Source: Klebsiella oxytoca | Lineage (GTDB): Bacteria; Pseudomonadota; Gammaproteobacteria; Enterobacterales; Enterobacteriaceae | Length of the DNA: 64,000 nt | NCBI RefSeq assembly: GCF_009707385.1 | Contig: NZ_CP046115.1 | Coordinates: 1,674,001-1,738,000, forward strand | Reading direction: 5' to 3' | Part shown: positions 18,891 through 27,963 of the stretch, one piece after another | How the letters are laid out: each line of letters starts with the position of its first letter | How positions within the stretch are numbered: the first letter of the stretch is position 1 | Translations under genes and position numbers: made by a program | The notes under the pieces: model-generated | Database searches by the model: none | The model's input: only the letters and a program-made list of their open reading frames with translations | What the model was told of the DNA's origin: nothing

Positions 18891-19343
18891 TTATTTCTCT
18901 GCCGCATCGTGAGCATGTTCATCTTCGCGGCAGTCGCCTTCTGCACAGTGACCGTAAAGGTACAGGCTGTGGTTAGTCAGGCGAATACCGTGCCTGGAGG
19001 CAATTTCACGCTGGCGCGCTTCAATTGAGTCATCGCTAAATTCGATCACTTTGCCGCAGTCGAGGCAGATAAGGTGATCGTGATGATGCTGCTGCGTCAG
19101 TTCAAAAACGGATTTACCGCCTTCGAAATTATGACGGGTGACGATACCGGCGTCGTCGAACTGGTTGAGTACGCGATAGACGGTCGCCAGGCCAATCTCT
19201 TCGCCCATATCGATCAGGCGTTTGTATAAGTCTTCCGCACTGACATGATGGTTATCCGGTTCCTGAAGGACTTCCAGGATTTTTAATCTTGGAAGAGTCA
19301 CTTTCAGGCCAGCCTTCTTTAATGCGGTATTGTTGTCAGTCAT
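18891..19343 (-). CDS. fur: Ferric uptake regulator Fur
   Basis: The Fe(II)-dependent repressor of iron acquisition. It has 150 residues (E. coli 148). The N-terminal winged helix (about 1-83) includes LATVYRVLNQFDDAGIV. The His-rich metal region is QQHHHDHLICLDC (about 86-98), with the Cys pair of the structural zinc site, and a second pair lies in GHCAEGDC near 133. The tail is His/Glu/Asp rich. A TATAAT at 19423-19428 on the minus strand is a candidate -10 box. Fur, fldA and the small upstream frame keep the E. coli order. Confidence 0.97.
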   Translation of the reverse strand: MTDNNTALKKAGLKVTLPRLKILEVLQEPDNHHVSAEDLYKRLIDMGEEIGLATVYRVLNQFDDAGIVTRHNFEGGKSVFELTQQHHHDHLICLDCGKVIEFSDDSIEARQREIASRHGIRLTNHSLYLYGHCAEGDCREDEHAHDAAEK

Positions 19344-19380
19344 GCGGAATCTGTCCTGTTGCTAAACGATCTACTTCCAT
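19336..19380 (-). CDS. Possible leader peptide upstream of fur (uof-like)
   Basis: A 14-codon frame starting ATG at 19380 that ends in a TGA overlapping the fur start in another frame (CATGACTGA). In E. coli a short frame called uof overlaps fur in this way and couples fur translation to RyhB action. Here the frame is open only to a stop 8 codons above the ATG and has no obvious Shine-Dalgarno, so coding is uncertain. Confidence 0.3.
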   Translation of the reverse strand: MEVDRLATGQIPHD

Positions 19381-19480
19381 CTGCGGAAGTAATACAGAGA
19401 ATCACCCGATGTAATGCGTCTCATTATAGAACTGCCATGGTGAAATGAAAACTGCAAGCATCGGGCCTTGTATGCTGTCA

Positions 19481-19522
19481 AAAACGAGGCACTCGCTACA
19501 AAGTGCTTCACGCGACCTCGTT
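19481..19522 (-). terminator. Likely fldA terminator
   Basis: Outer stem AACGAGG/CCTCGTT and inner stem GCACT/AGTGC; on the minus strand the structure ends in CTCGTTTTTG. It lies between fldA and fur and may allow some read-through. Confidence 0.55.
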
Positions 19523-19634
19523 AAATCAGAGGACATTGTACAGATATGTGACTAAAAGTTAAAAACTTGTAGCTATAACTTCGATTGCTTTTATCTATAG
19601 ATTAGGCAAAATCTGATGATTATGCCGTTCAGAC

Positions 19635-20165
19635 TCAGGCATTCTTGATTTCTTCAAGATGCAGCTCTTCAGAAATCTGTTTTACCCATTTTTCCACGCG
19701 TTCGTTGGTCAGTTCCGGCTGACGATCTTCATCGATGGCCAGGCCAACAAAGTGGTGGTCATCCGCCAGACCTTTAGAGGCTTCAAAATGGTAGCCGGCG
19801 GTCGGCCAGTGGCCAACGATAGTCGCGCCGCGCGGTTCGATGATGTCGCGAATGGTACCCAGAGCATCACAGAAGTATTCAGCATAGTCTTCCTGATCGC
19901 CGCAGCCAAAAAGGGCAACCAGTTTGCCATTGAAGTCGATCTCTTCCAGGGTCGGGAAAAAATCGTCCCAATCGCACTGGGCTTCACCATAGTACCAGGT
20001 CGGAATGCCGAGCAGCAGGATATCGTGACCTTCCAGATCCTCTTTGCTGCTTTTGGCAATGTCGTGAACATCAGCAACATCTTTACCAAGCTGCTTTTGA
20101 ATCATTTTTGCAATATTTTCGGTGTTGCCGGTGTCGCTGCCAAAAAAGATGCCGATGATTGCCAT
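19635..20165 (-). CDS. fldA: Flavodoxin 1
   Basis: An FMN electron carrier in the cytoplasm, serving for example methionine synthase, IspG/IspH and biotin synthesis in enterics. It has 176 residues, the E. coli length. The FMN phosphate loop is [12 protein letters not shown] (about 9-20), and aromatic FMN-stacking residues are in PTWYYGEAQ and [12 protein letters not shown]. It lies between fur and ybfE as in E. coli. Confidence 0.97.
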   Translation of the reverse strand: MAIIGIFFGSDTGNTENIAKMIQKQLGKDVADVHDIAKSSKEDLEGHDILLLGIPTWYYGEAQCDWDDFFPTLEEIDFNGKLVALFGCGDQEDYAEYFCDALGTIRDIIEPRGATIVGHWPTAGYHFEASKGLADDHHFVGLAIDEDRQPELTNERVEKWVKQISEELHLEEIKNA

Positions 20166-20315
20166 GAGTAAAATAACCTCTTGAAACTTAATGATGTGGT
20201 AGTGGGCGTAATGCCCGCAGATAGGGGCAATGATAGCAGAACAGAGAAAGGCGCGGAAACAGCAATCACGCCCAACTGCACACTCTGCTACATGAAAGCT
20301 GACTTTTTGAGGGTT

Positions 20316-20609
20316 TTAGGCTTTATCCTGGTCGCGCAGGGCTGCCAGCTGGTTCATCAGCATCTCTTCAATGAGATCGCTGCGGTTCATATTACGGGCT
20401 TCCGCCAGCTCGTTAAGCGCATCCACCGCATCGGCATTCAGCTTTAGCTCAACGCGCTTGAGGCCGCGGACTTTGTCGCGTTTAAGCTGGTTGCGTTTGT
20501 TGATGCGCAGCTGTTCATCGCGCGAAAGCGGATTGGTTTTCGGTCTGCCCGGCCGACGCTCAGTTGCGAACAAATCTAATGTCGTACGGTCCGTTTGTTC
20601 TTTTGCCAT
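20316..20609 (-). CDS. ybfE: Small ribbon-helix-helix-like protein YbfE
   Basis: A 97-residue, strongly basic N-terminal half (RRPGRPKTNPLSRDEQLRIN has an AT-hook-like RPGRPK). The C-terminal segment VELKLNADAVDALNELAE plus NMNRSDLIEEML resembles the CopG/MetJ-type helix pair. In E. coli the gene belongs to the LexA regulon; I did not find a clear LexA box here. The function is unknown. Confidence 0.85.
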   Translation of the reverse strand: MAKEQTDRTTLDLFATERRPGRPKTNPLSRDEQLRINKRNQLKRDKVRGLKRVELKLNADAVDALNELAEARNMNRSDLIEEMLMNQLAALRDQDKA

Positions 20610-20742
20610 GATTCAGAGTGACTTCGGGGGAAACAAGCTGTCGGGAGTAGCCGACGCAGATAGCGCGCCATAATACATCAGGCGACGAGCTGCGCCAACG
20701 ACCGCGGGCATTAAGCCGCGCGGTCGGGCATATTTTAAGCAG

Positions 20743-21516
20743 TTACCCGCCGATGGTGGCTAAATAACGTCGAATAGCGCGGATAACGGCTTCCGGTTTC
20801 TCGGCATGCACCCAGTGTCCGGCTCCGGCGATAACGTGCGCGCGCGCCTGGGGAAATTGAGCCAACAGGGCGTCACGATATTCATCGGTGACGTAAGGGG
20901 AGTTGCCGCCGGGGATAAACTGCGCCGGATGCGGCCAGGCCGGGACGGTTTGCCAGCCGACGATATTAGCGTACTGTTCCCACAGCACCGGCACGTTAAA
21001 ACGCCACTGGCCGTCCACGAAAGATTTCAACAAAAACTGAATGACGCCCTCTTCATTGAGGTGTTCGCGCATCACTGCCGCGGCCTGCTGACGCGTGGCG
21101 GCACCCGCGTCGGTGACGGCGTTGATGGCGGCGAAGATTTCATCATGGCGACGAACATGATAATCCACCGGGGCGATATCAATGGCGACCAGGCCGGCGA
21201 TACGCTCCGGCGCCAGAGCACTGAGCGCCATCACGGCCTTACCTCCCATGGAGTGACCAATAAAGGTCGCCCTCTCAATTTGTGATTCATTGAGAGTATC
21301 AAGCAGATCCTGGGCCATCGCGGCATAGGTCATCTCCGGCGCGCGCGGTGAGAGGCCGTGGTTTCGCATGTCGACCTGCAAAATATCATGGTCAAGGACC
21401 AGATCGCGGGCGAGGATCCCCAGATTATCCAGACTGCCAAAAAGGCCGTGGACCAGGACGATAGGGGGATTATTGTGCGGATTTTGTGCAGATTGCGCTC
21501 GGCTATTTAATTTCAT
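20743..21516 (-). CDS. ybfF: Esterase YbfF (alpha/beta hydrolase)
   Basis: A 257-residue hydrolase; E. coli YbfF cleaves acyl-CoA and short esters in vitro. The oxyanion motif is LVHGLFGS (about 21-28), the nucleophile elbow GHSMGG (about 88-93), and the catalytic His is in GAGHWVHAEKP near 235. The start MKLN at 21516 matches E. coli; the frame is open 33 codons further up, and the upstream Shine-Dalgarno is weak. It diverges from seqA, whose ATG is 184 bases away. Confidence 0.93.
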   Translation of the reverse strand: MKLNSRAQSAQNPHNNPPIVLVHGLFGSLDNLGILARDLVLDHDILQVDMRNHGLSPRAPEMTYAAMAQDLLDTLNESQIERATFIGHSMGGKAVMALSALAPERIAGLVAIDIAPVDYHVRRHDEIFAAINAVTDAGAATRQQAAAVMREHLNEEGVIQFLLKSFVDGQWRFNVPVLWEQYANIVGWQTVPAWPHPAQFIPGGNSPYVTDEYRDALLAQFPQARAHVIAGAGHWVHAEKPEAVIRAIRRYLATIGG

Positions 21517-21700
21517 GGCAAAGTTCTTTTTTTCGCTCCGTCGGGTTAGGGTATTATGTTGGACATTCTGCCACCCGGCTGCAAGACCCGGAAGATATCC
21601 GAGTTTTACCGCCATCCTGGTTTGACGCTATCCGCGGTTGGGATTTGTACCTATAATCCCGACAACTTGTATTCAGAAAAAGATATCGCACTGGATTAAG

Positions 21701-22249
21701 ATGAAAACAATTGAAGTTGATGATGAACTCTATAGCTATATTGCCAGCCACACCAAGCATATTGGCGAGAGCGCATCCGACATTTTACGGCGCATGTTGA
21801 AGTTTTCCGCCGTTTCCCAGACCGCCGCACCGGTAGCGAAAGCCGCTCCGGCCCCTGCGCCAACGCCTGTCGTTGAAGTGAAGCCCGCGAATCCTCTGAA
21901 AGATAAAGTCCGTGCGATGCGCGAGCTGCTGTTATCCGATGAGTACGCCGAACAAAAGCGCGCGGTAAACCGTTTCATGCTGATTCTGACAACCCTCTAC
22001 GCCTTAGACAGCAAAGCGTTTGCCGAGGCGACCGAGTCGCTGCACGGACGCACTCGCGTATATTTCGCTGAGGATGAGCGTACGCTGCAGAAAAACGGTA
22101 ATCAGACGAAGCCTAAGCAGGTTCCGGGGACACCGTGGTGGGTCATTACAAATACCAATACCGGCCGCAAATGCAGCATGATCGAACATATTATGCAGTC
22201 AATGCAGTTTCCGGCGGAATTGATCGAAAAGGTTTGCGGTACGATCTAG
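21701..22249 (+). CDS. seqA: Replication initiation regulator SeqA
   Basis: Binds hemimethylated GATC pairs and holds back re-initiation at oriC. It has 182 residues (E. coli 181). The N-terminal multimerisation domain (about 1-35, [15 protein letters not shown]) is followed by an Ala/Pro linker (about 40-62) and a DNA-binding domain to the end, with the conserved [16 protein letters not shown]. The ATG at 21701 is taken by homology; the open frame extends 21 codons upstream. It precedes pgm by 31 bases and is probably co-transcribed. Confidence 0.96.
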   Translation: MKTIEVDDELYSYIASHTKHIGESASDILRRMLKFSAVSQTAAPVAKAAPAPAPTPVVEVKPANPLKDKVRAMRELLLSDEYAEQKRAVNRFMLILTTLYALDSKAFAEATESLHGRTRVYFAEDERTLQKNGNQTKPKQVPGTPWWVITNTNTGRKCSMIEHIMQSMQFPAELIEKVCGTI

Positions 22250-22280
22250 TTATTTAACTTTGCACCAGAAGGATCAGGCA

Positions 22281-23921
22281 ATGGCAATCGATAAACGCGC
22301 AGGTCAACCTGCGCAACAGAGTGATTTGATTAACGTCGCCCAGCTGACTGCCCAGTACTATGTGCTGAAGCCGGAAGCAGGCAACGCGGAACATGCGGTG
22401 AAGTTTGGCACCTCTGGCCATCGCGGTAGCGCGGCGCGCCATAACTTCAACGAACAGCATATTCTGGCGATTGCGCAGGCAATTGCGGAAGACCGCGCGA
22501 AGAACGGGATCACCGGCCCATGCTACGTCGGGAAGGACACCCACGCACTATCCGAGCCAGCCTTCATCTCCGTACTGGAAGTGCTGGCGGCGAACGGTGT
22601 TGACGTCATCGTTCAGGAAAATAACGGCTTCACTCCGACGCCGGCGATTTCCAATGCCATTCTGGTGCACAACAAAAAGGGCGGCCCGCTGGCCGACGGT
22701 ATTGTTATTACGCCGTCACACAACCCGCCGGAAGACGGTGGTATTAAGTACAACCCACCAAACGGCGGCCCGGCTGACACTAACGTCACTAAAGTTGTCG
22801 AAAATCGCGCCAACGAACTGCTGGCTGCGGGTCTGCAGGGCGTGAAGCGCATCTCACTGGATGCAGCGCTGGCTTCCGGCCACGTCAAAGAGCAGGATCT
22901 GGTGCAGCCGTTTGTTGAGGGGCTGGCAGATATCGTCGATATGGCGGCGATCCAGAAAGCCGGATTGACGCTGGGCGTCGATCCGCTGGGCGGCTCCGGT
23001 ATCGAATACTGGAAACGTATCGCTAAGCATTACAACCTTAACCTGACCATCGTTAACGACCACGTTGATCAGACCTTCCGCTTTATGCACCTCGATAAAG
23101 ACGGCGCAATCCGCATGGACTGCTCCTCGGAATGCGCGATGGCCGGCCTGCTGGCGCTGCGCGACAAGTTTGATCTGGCCTTCGCCAATGACCCGGATTA
23201 CGACCGTCACGGTATTGTCACTCCGGCCGGGTTAATGAACCCGAACCATTATCTGGCGGTAGCGATTAACTATCTGTTCCAGCATCGCCCGCAGTGGGGT
23301 AAAGATGTTGCGGTCGGTAAGACCCTGGTCTCTTCGGCGATGATCGACCGCGTGGTTAACGATCTGGGCCGTAAGCTGGTGGAAGTGCCGGTCGGCTTTA
23401 AGTGGTTCGTTGATGGCCTGTTCGACGGCAGCTTCGGTTTTGGCGGCGAAGAGAGCGCGGGAGCCTCATTCCTGCGCTTTGACGGCACCCCGTGGTCTAC
23501 CGACAAAGACGGGATCATCATGTGTCTGCTGGCGGCAGAAATCACTGCCGTAACCGGCAAAAACCCGCAGCAGCACTACGATGAACTGGCTGAGCGCTTC
23601 GGTGCGCCAAGCTACAACCGTCTGCAGGCTTCCGCGACGTCAGCTCAGAAAGCGGCGTTGTCTAAGCTCTCGCCGGAAATGGTTAGCGCCAGCACCCTGG
23701 CCGGTGACCCGATTACCGCACGTCTGACCGCGGCGCCGGGTAATGGCGCAGCGATTGGCGGCCTGAAGGTGATGACCGACAACGGCTGGTTCGCCGCGCG
23801 TCCGTCAGGCACCGAAGATGCCTATAAAATCTACTGTGAAAGCTTCCTCGGCGCTGAGCATCGTCAGCAAATTGAGAAAGAAGCGGTGGTAATTGTCAGC
23901 GAAGTGCTGAAAAACGCGTAA
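22281..23921 (+). CDS. pgm: Phosphoglucomutase
   Basis: Interconverts glucose-1-P and glucose-6-P, feeding glycogen, trehalose and envelope sugars. It has 546 residues, equal to E. coli Pgm. The phosphoserine is Ser146 in [11 protein letters not shown], the metal-binding loop is DPDYDRHG, the sugar loop is [10 protein letters not shown], and the C-terminal phosphate site is RPSGTED. The ATG at 22281 has AGGATCAGGCA upstream. Confidence 0.97.
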   Translation: MAIDKRAGQPAQQSDLINVAQLTAQYYVLKPEAGNAEHAVKFGTSGHRGSAARHNFNEQHILAIAQAIAEDRAKNGITGPCYVGKDTHALSEPAFISVLEVLAANGVDVIVQENNGFTPTPAISNAILVHNKKGGPLADGIVITPSHNPPEDGGIKYNPPNGGPADTNVTKVVENRANELLAAGLQGVKRISLDAALASGHVKEQDLVQPFVEGLADIVDMAAIQKAGLTLGVDPLGGSGIEYWKRIAKHYNLNLTIVNDHVDQTFRFMHLDKDGAIRMDCSSECAMAGLLALRDKFDLAFANDPDYDRHGIVTPAGLMNPNHYLAVAINYLFQHRPQWGKDVAVGKTLVSSAMIDRVVNDLGRKLVEVPVGFKWFVDGLFDGSFGFGGEESAGASFLRFDGTPWSTDKDGIIMCLLAAEITAVTGKNPQQHYDELAERFGAPSYNRLQASATSAQKAALSKLSPEMVSASTLAGDPITARLTAAPGNGAAIGGLKVMTDNGWFAARPSGTEDAYKIYCESFLGAEHRQQIEKEAVVIVSEVLKNA

Positions 23922-23934
23922 TTAAAATCACGTT

Positions 23935-23966
23935 AATCAGGCCCTTATAAGGGCCTGATTTTTTTC
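23935..23966 (+). terminator. pgm terminator
   Basis: A perfect palindrome AATCAGGCCCTTA and complement, followed by a T run, 13 bases after the stop. Confidence 0.9.
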
Positions 23967-23978
23967 GCAAGGAATGCG

Positions 23979-24398
23979 ATGAAACTGGAACGTAAAAATG
24001 TTTTTTGGTTCTGGGGTGGGATGGATCTGTTCTATTTCCTCCAGTTTATTTGCTGGAATGTCTACCATCAGCGTGTACCTTTCTACGACGATCTCCTTTC
24101 ATATCTTCAGCTTCTGCAAACCTATGGTTCTGCGGCTGCCTGGTTATTCCCGCTAAATTTCATGCTGATCCTGAGTATTCCGCTGTCGATGATTCTCTTC
24201 TGGCGGCAGAGCCGCTATGCGCTGTGGCTGACCTACGCGCAGACGCCGCTGCGCCTGATTTTCATGCTGCCTTCACTTTCGCTGGTGTTCTGGATGCTGC
24301 GCGAAATGGAGTTTAAGGGGAGCGCATTTTATATTGGGTTCCTGCTGTTGTCAGAGGTGGCAAAAGTCGCGACCCTTTGGCGATGCCGCAGGGCTTGA
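23979..24398 (+). CDS. Uncharacterised four-helix membrane protein
   Basis: A 139-residue protein that I do not recognise. Four hydrophobic segments are visible: about 9-26, 52-75, 82-107 and 116-133. The N-terminus is basic (MKLERK), and aromatic residues crowd the first helix. AAGGA eight bases upstream supports the start. It begins right after the pgm terminator and is followed by 330 bases of AT-rich DNA. It lies where the conserved block ends and the accessory sugar cluster begins. Confidence 0.75.
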   Translation: MKLERKNVFWFWGGMDLFYFLQFICWNVYHQRVPFYDDLLSYLQLLQTYGSAAAWLFPLNFMLILSIPLSMILFWRQSRYALWLTYAQTPLRLIFMLPSLSLVFWMLREMEFKGSAFYIGFLLLSEVAKVATLWRCRRA

Positions 24399-24731
24399 GC
24401 GCGATGTCGGCAGGCTGGTTATCCTGAAATCTACGGCTGTTAGCGTCCTGCGGTGACTGAATCGGGCATAATCGGGTATTGCACGTTTGCCCGACTTTGC
24501 CCGTTCTGCAGAAAAAACTGGCATGATTATCGATTAATGCCGCTTATTTTTGTGGTTTTCATCACAATATAACCCCGTTTCATATGAAATTTTCTAAATA
24601 TATATGATCGACTTCAAATTAAAAAAAGCTACAAGGTTGTTTTGATTTTGTATGATTTATGTCACTTACTGATATGGATGATTTTGTTATATTTATGTCA
24701 TTAAATCCTGGATGCTTTCTTGAGAACTTAT
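24399..24731. promoter_or_regulatory. AT-rich control region before the sugar-alcohol cluster
   Basis: No gene is seen in these 333 bases. They hold a good CRP-like site TGTGG-TTTTCA-TCACA (24551-24566), a weaker one TATGA-TTTATG-TCACT (24651-24666), and a perfect 12-base palindrome TTTCATATGAAA (24578-24589) that could be an operator. Base composition is far richer in A+T than in the flanking genes. Confidence 0.5.
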
Positions 24732-25529
24732 ATGTTACAAGTTAAACGTCACTCATTAATTGTGGAATATGTCGTAGAAAAGGGATGTGCCAGAGTTAAT
24801 GAGCTGTCGCGAATATTTGGCGTATCTCCGGAAACCATTCGTCGTGATTTAACTACGCTGGCCAGGAATAAGAAAATAGTGCGCAGCTTTGGTGGTGCAA
24901 TGATTTCTGAAAATAATGCATCATTTTTGTCTGCCGATACTCCGACAAATAATGGAAACTTTGTCGATAAAGCAGAAGCTTTTATTAAACGCACTAAAGA
25001 GCAGCCGGAGCGTAAGATGCGTATTGCTAAAGGTGCACTGCAGTTTATTCATGAACACGAGTGTATTATCATGGATAACAGTAGTTCCTGCTGGTTTCTG
25101 GCCCGCCAGTTGCCTGATATCGAATTGACCGTTATCACCAATTCTTTGAATATTATTCAAACCTTGGCCTGTCGTAAGAAAATAAGAATCGTCAGCGTTG
25201 GGGGTGAATATTCTGAGCGACACGGTGATTTCCACGGTCCGGTAGCTGAGTTTATTATTAATAACTTTAAGGTGAATAAGCTTTTTTTTTCCTGCCAGGG
25301 GTTAGACTCCGGTCTGGAAATTAAAGATAGCAACGAGGTTAATGTCCGCTTAAAGCAAGAAATGCTTAAAGTTGCCGATCAAAAAATTCTGATGGTTGAT
25401 AGCAGTAAGTTTGAGCGCTATTCATTATATAAAATATGCGATCTAGCGGATATTGATATCATGATCACTAACGAATTACCAACCGCTATCTATCGTCAGG
25501 AACAGGTTCATATTGTAGAGACTAAATAA
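24732..25529 (+). CDS. DeoR-family transcriptional regulator of the sugar-alcohol cluster
   Basis: A 265-residue protein. The N-terminal DeoR helix-turn-helix (about 4-56) carries the family signature VNELSRIFGVSPETIRRDL. The C-terminal sugar-phosphate sensor domain (about 90-250) has NSLNIIQTLA, GGEYSERHGDFHGP and VDSSKFERYS, typical of regulators that sense phosphorylated sugars. It is likely to control the genes that follow, with L-xylulose-5-P or a related phosphate as inducer (inferred). The ATG at 24732 is preferred over a TTG four codons earlier. The gene is AT-rich with many rare-type codons, unlike its neighbours, suggesting acquisition. Confidence 0.85.
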   Translation: MLQVKRHSLIVEYVVEKGCARVNELSRIFGVSPETIRRDLTTLARNKKIVRSFGGAMISENNASFLSADTPTNNGNFVDKAEAFIKRTKEQPERKMRIAKGALQFIHEHECIIMDNSSSCWFLARQLPDIELTVITNSLNIIQTLACRKKIRIVSVGGEYSERHGDFHGPVAEFIINNFKVNKLFFSCQGLDSGLEIKDSNEVNVRLKQEMLKVADQKILMVDSSKFERYSLYKICDLADIDIMITNELPTAIYRQEQVHIVETK

Positions 25530-25578
25530 AAGCTCTGCATAATAAACTATTTTCATCATTATTTACTACTCTTGTGCC

Positions 25579-25615
25579 AGATGGAGGAGTATTGCGTCAG
25601 CAATACTGTCCATCT
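25579..25615 (+). other. Two-part stem-loop between regulator and dehydrogenase genes
   Basis: Inner stem AGTATTGC-GTCA-GCAATACT and outer stem AGATGGA/TCCATCT, followed by TTCATTATTTA. It could end the regulator mRNA or set how much reads on into the operon. Confidence 0.6.
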
Positions 25616-25644
25616 TCATTATTTATCCGCAAACGAGGTTTACA

Positions 25645-26718
25645 ATGGAACAATTACCTGAAGAGATGAAAGCGGTTGTCTGCCATGGTCCCCAGGATTA
25701 CCGCTTTGAGAAAATTAAACGTCCGGTCGCACAAGAAAGAGAAGTGGTTATTAAAGTTGACGGTTGTGGAATATGTGCTGGCGATTGTAAGGCCCAGGAT
25801 GGCGCCGCTATGTTCTGGGGTGAGAATCCATGGGTAAAAACGCCGGTTGTTCCGGGACATGAATTCTACGGGCGGGTTGCTGAATTAGGCCCAGGTTCAG
25901 CTGAAAAATATAAATTAAAAATTGGCGACCGTATTCTGGCGGAGCAGATTGTACCCTGTCATGAGTGCCGTTTCTGTAAAACTGGTAAATACTGGATGTG
26001 CGAAACTCACGATATTTACGGTTTCCAGAAAGATGTTGCCGATGGCGGTATGGCTGAATATATGCGTTTTTCAGAAAGAGCGATTATTCACAAGATTCCC
26101 GAATCATTAAGCGAAGAAGATGCCGCCCTTATCGAACCGATGGCATGCGCCATCCACACGGTACGCCGCGGAGATATCGATCTGGATGATGTGGTTGTTA
26201 TCGCTGGCGCCGGGCCGCTGGGTCTGTGTATGGTGCAGGTCGCGCATCTTAAAACGCCGAAGAAGCTGGTTGTTATCGACACGATGGAAGACCGCCTGGC
26301 GCTGGCGAAAGCGTTTGGTGCCGATGTGGTTATCAACGCAGCGAAAGAAGATGCGGTTGCTATCGTTAAATCAATGACCGACGGGTACGGCTGCGACGTC
26401 TATATCGAAGCCACCGGAGCTCCAGTTGGCGTAACCCAGGGTCTGGAGATGATTCGTAAGCTGGGGCGCTTCGTCGAGTTCAGCGTGTTTGGTAAAGAAA
26501 CTACCGTTGACTGGTCGATCATTGGCGACCGTAAAGAGCTGGATATCCGCGGCGCGCATCTGGGGCCGTACAGCTATGAAATTGCCATCGATCTCTTTGA
26601 GCGAGGTCTTCTGACCGCAAAGGGGGTGGTTACTCACTTCTATTCAATCGATGAGTGGAAAGCCGCTTTTGAAGTGGCGAAGTCACTGGACTCTATTAAG
26701 GTCGTCATTAAACCATAA
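25645..26718 (+). CDS. Zinc-dependent alditol dehydrogenase (MDR family, erythritol/L-threitol dehydrogenase-like)
   Basis: A 357-residue medium-chain dehydrogenase. Catalytic zinc ligands are Cys44 (GCGICAGD) and His72/Glu73 (PGHEFYG). Four structural-zinc cysteines are at 105, 108, 111 and 119. The Rossmann motif is AGAGPLG, followed by VVIDTMEDR, whose Asp suggests NAD. From memory the ends and the segment GAAMFWG resemble the mycobacterial erythritol/L-threitol dehydrogenase EltD. Given the L-xylulose kinase downstream, the probable reaction is oxidation of L-arabinitol or xylitol to L-xylulose (inferred). GAGG lies 8 bases before the ATG. A gap of 225 bases separates it from the transporter. 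Confidence 0.85.
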   Translation: MEQLPEEMKAVVCHGPQDYRFEKIKRPVAQEREVVIKVDGCGICAGDCKAQDGAAMFWGENPWVKTPVVPGHEFYGRVAELGPGSAEKYKLKIGDRILAEQIVPCHECRFCKTGKYWMCETHDIYGFQKDVADGGMAEYMRFSERAIIHKIPESLSEEDAALIEPMACAIHTVRRGDIDLDDVVVIAGAGPLGLCMVQVAHLKTPKKLVVIDTMEDRLALAKAFGADVVINAAKEDAVAIVKSMTDGYGCDVYIEATGAPVGVTQGLEMIRKLGRFVEFSVFGKETTVDWSIIGDRKELDIRGAHLGPYSYEIAIDLFERGLLTAKGVVTHFYSIDEWKAAFEVAKSLDSIKVVIKP

Positions 26719-26730
26719 ACTTAACTTATT

Positions 26731-26748
26731 AAATGGCGCCATTTTTTT
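26731..26748 (+). terminator. Weak terminator-like hairpin after the dehydrogenase
   Basis: Palindrome AAATGGCGCCATTT running into seven T, 13 bases after the stop. The stem is only about 5 bp, so partial termination is more likely than full. The rest of the 225-base gap shows no gene. Confidence 0.4.
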
Positions 26749-26943
26749 AAGCGGCACAGAATCAACGTCGGCTAAATGAATACTGGATTTGTATCATGGT
26801 GATAACTGGGATAAATATCATCAGTATCTCTATTTCTGAACGCTGTGAATTTATTGCTCAGTATATCAGGCAACATTCGTACCATGAAAACGCCGGTGAA
26901 TAAATTTTATTTTCTGGCGCATTACTCAATAAGGAGATATTGA

Positions 26944-27858
26944 ATGCCTGTGAAATTTACTACCAAAGCATTACTCTCGGGGCTTTTGGCTATGAGCATG
27001 GTAGCCTGTATTAATGCCAGTCCTTTGAAAATCGGCATGTCGTTCCAGGAATTAAATAACGAATACTTCGTCACCATGAAAGAGTCGCTGGAGCAGTCGG
27101 CTAAGGACATTAATGCCACCGTCTATACTGCGGATGCGGCGCATGATGTTTCCAAGCAGATTAGTGACGTCGAGGACATGCTGCAAAAGAAAATTGATAT
27201 TTTGCTGATTAACCCGGCAGATAGCGTTGGTGCGGAAACCGCCGTGCTGGCAGCGAAAAAAGCGGGTGTAGTCGTGGTTGCTATTGATGCTCAGGCTAAC
27301 GGCCCCATTGATTCTTTTGTTGGCTCAAAAAACTATGATGCAGGTTTTATTGCCGGTGAGCATTTAGCGAAAGCGCTGGGTGAAAAAGGCAACGTTGCAA
27401 TTCTCGATGGTATTCCGGTGGTGCCTATTCTGGAACGCGTGCGCGGTTTTGAAGATGCGATGAAAAAGCATCCCGATATCAAAGTTATTACCAGGCTTAA
27501 TGGTAAACAGGAACGTGATACTTCCATGAGCGTGACGGAAAATATGCTGCAATCTAACCCTACGCTCAACGGTATTTTCAGCGTAAATGATGTTGGTTCC
27601 CTCGGTGCGCTGGCGGCTATTCAGGCATCGGGACGCGACGTGAAGCTGGTCAGCGTCGATGGTTCTCCGGAAGCGGTAGCCGAAATTGCTAAAGGCAATA
27701 CGCCATTTATTGCCACTGCCGCTCAGTTCCCGCGCGATCAGCTACGTATTGGTTTAGGTATTGCGCTGGCGAAACACTGGGGGGCGAATATTCCAAAAGA
27801 GATCCCTGTCGATGTGAAGCTGATTGATAAAACTAACGCTAAAGATTTCCACTGGTAA
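26944..27858 (+). CDS. Periplasmic sugar-binding protein of a ribose-type ABC importer
   Basis: A 304-residue RbsB-family protein that would capture the sugar alcohol. The signal peptide covers about residues 1-25; cleavage could be INA-SPLK, or VAC could act as an imperfect lipobox. Two-lobe marks are IGMSFQELNNEYFVTMKES, LLINPADSVGA, VVAIDAQANG (with the usual Asp), RVRGFEDA, FSVNDVGSLGALAAI and SVDGSPEA. AAGGAG lies 8 bases before the ATG. It is the first of three transport genes, and two hairpins follow it, which may keep its message more abundant than that of the membrane parts. Confidence 0.92.
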   Translation: MPVKFTTKALLSGLLAMSMVACINASPLKIGMSFQELNNEYFVTMKESLEQSAKDINATVYTADAAHDVSKQISDVEDMLQKKIDILLINPADSVGAETAVLAAKKAGVVVVAIDAQANGPIDSFVGSKNYDAGFIAGEHLAKALGEKGNVAILDGIPVVPILERVRGFEDAMKKHPDIKVITRLNGKQERDTSMSVTENMLQSNPTLNGIFSVNDVGSLGALAAIQASGRDVKLVSVDGSPEAVAEIAKGNTPFIATAAQFPRDQLRIGLGIALAKHWGANIPKEIPVDVKLIDKTNAKDFHW

Positions 27859-27878
27859 CCGCGTTATTACTCCACAGC

Positions 27879-27946
27879 GGCCCACCTTTATTTATGTGGG
27901 CCGTCCCGGATTTTTATTAAAATCTGGCACGATATTTTATCGTGCC
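27879..27946 (+). other. Pair of intercistronic hairpins after the binding-protein gene
   Basis: The first stem is GGCCCAC/GTGGGCC (27879-27902) and the second is GGCACGATA-TTT-TATCGTGCC (27926-27946). Such structures often protect binding-protein mRNA or limit read-through to the ATPase gene. Confidence 0.6.
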
Positions 27947-27963
27947 GTCATGGAGCGATGTTC

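Noticed and set aside
24720..24731. TTG start for the DeoR regulator four codons upstream
   Set aside because: The ATG at 24732 gives the usual DeoR N-terminus, and the TTG has no better ribosome site.
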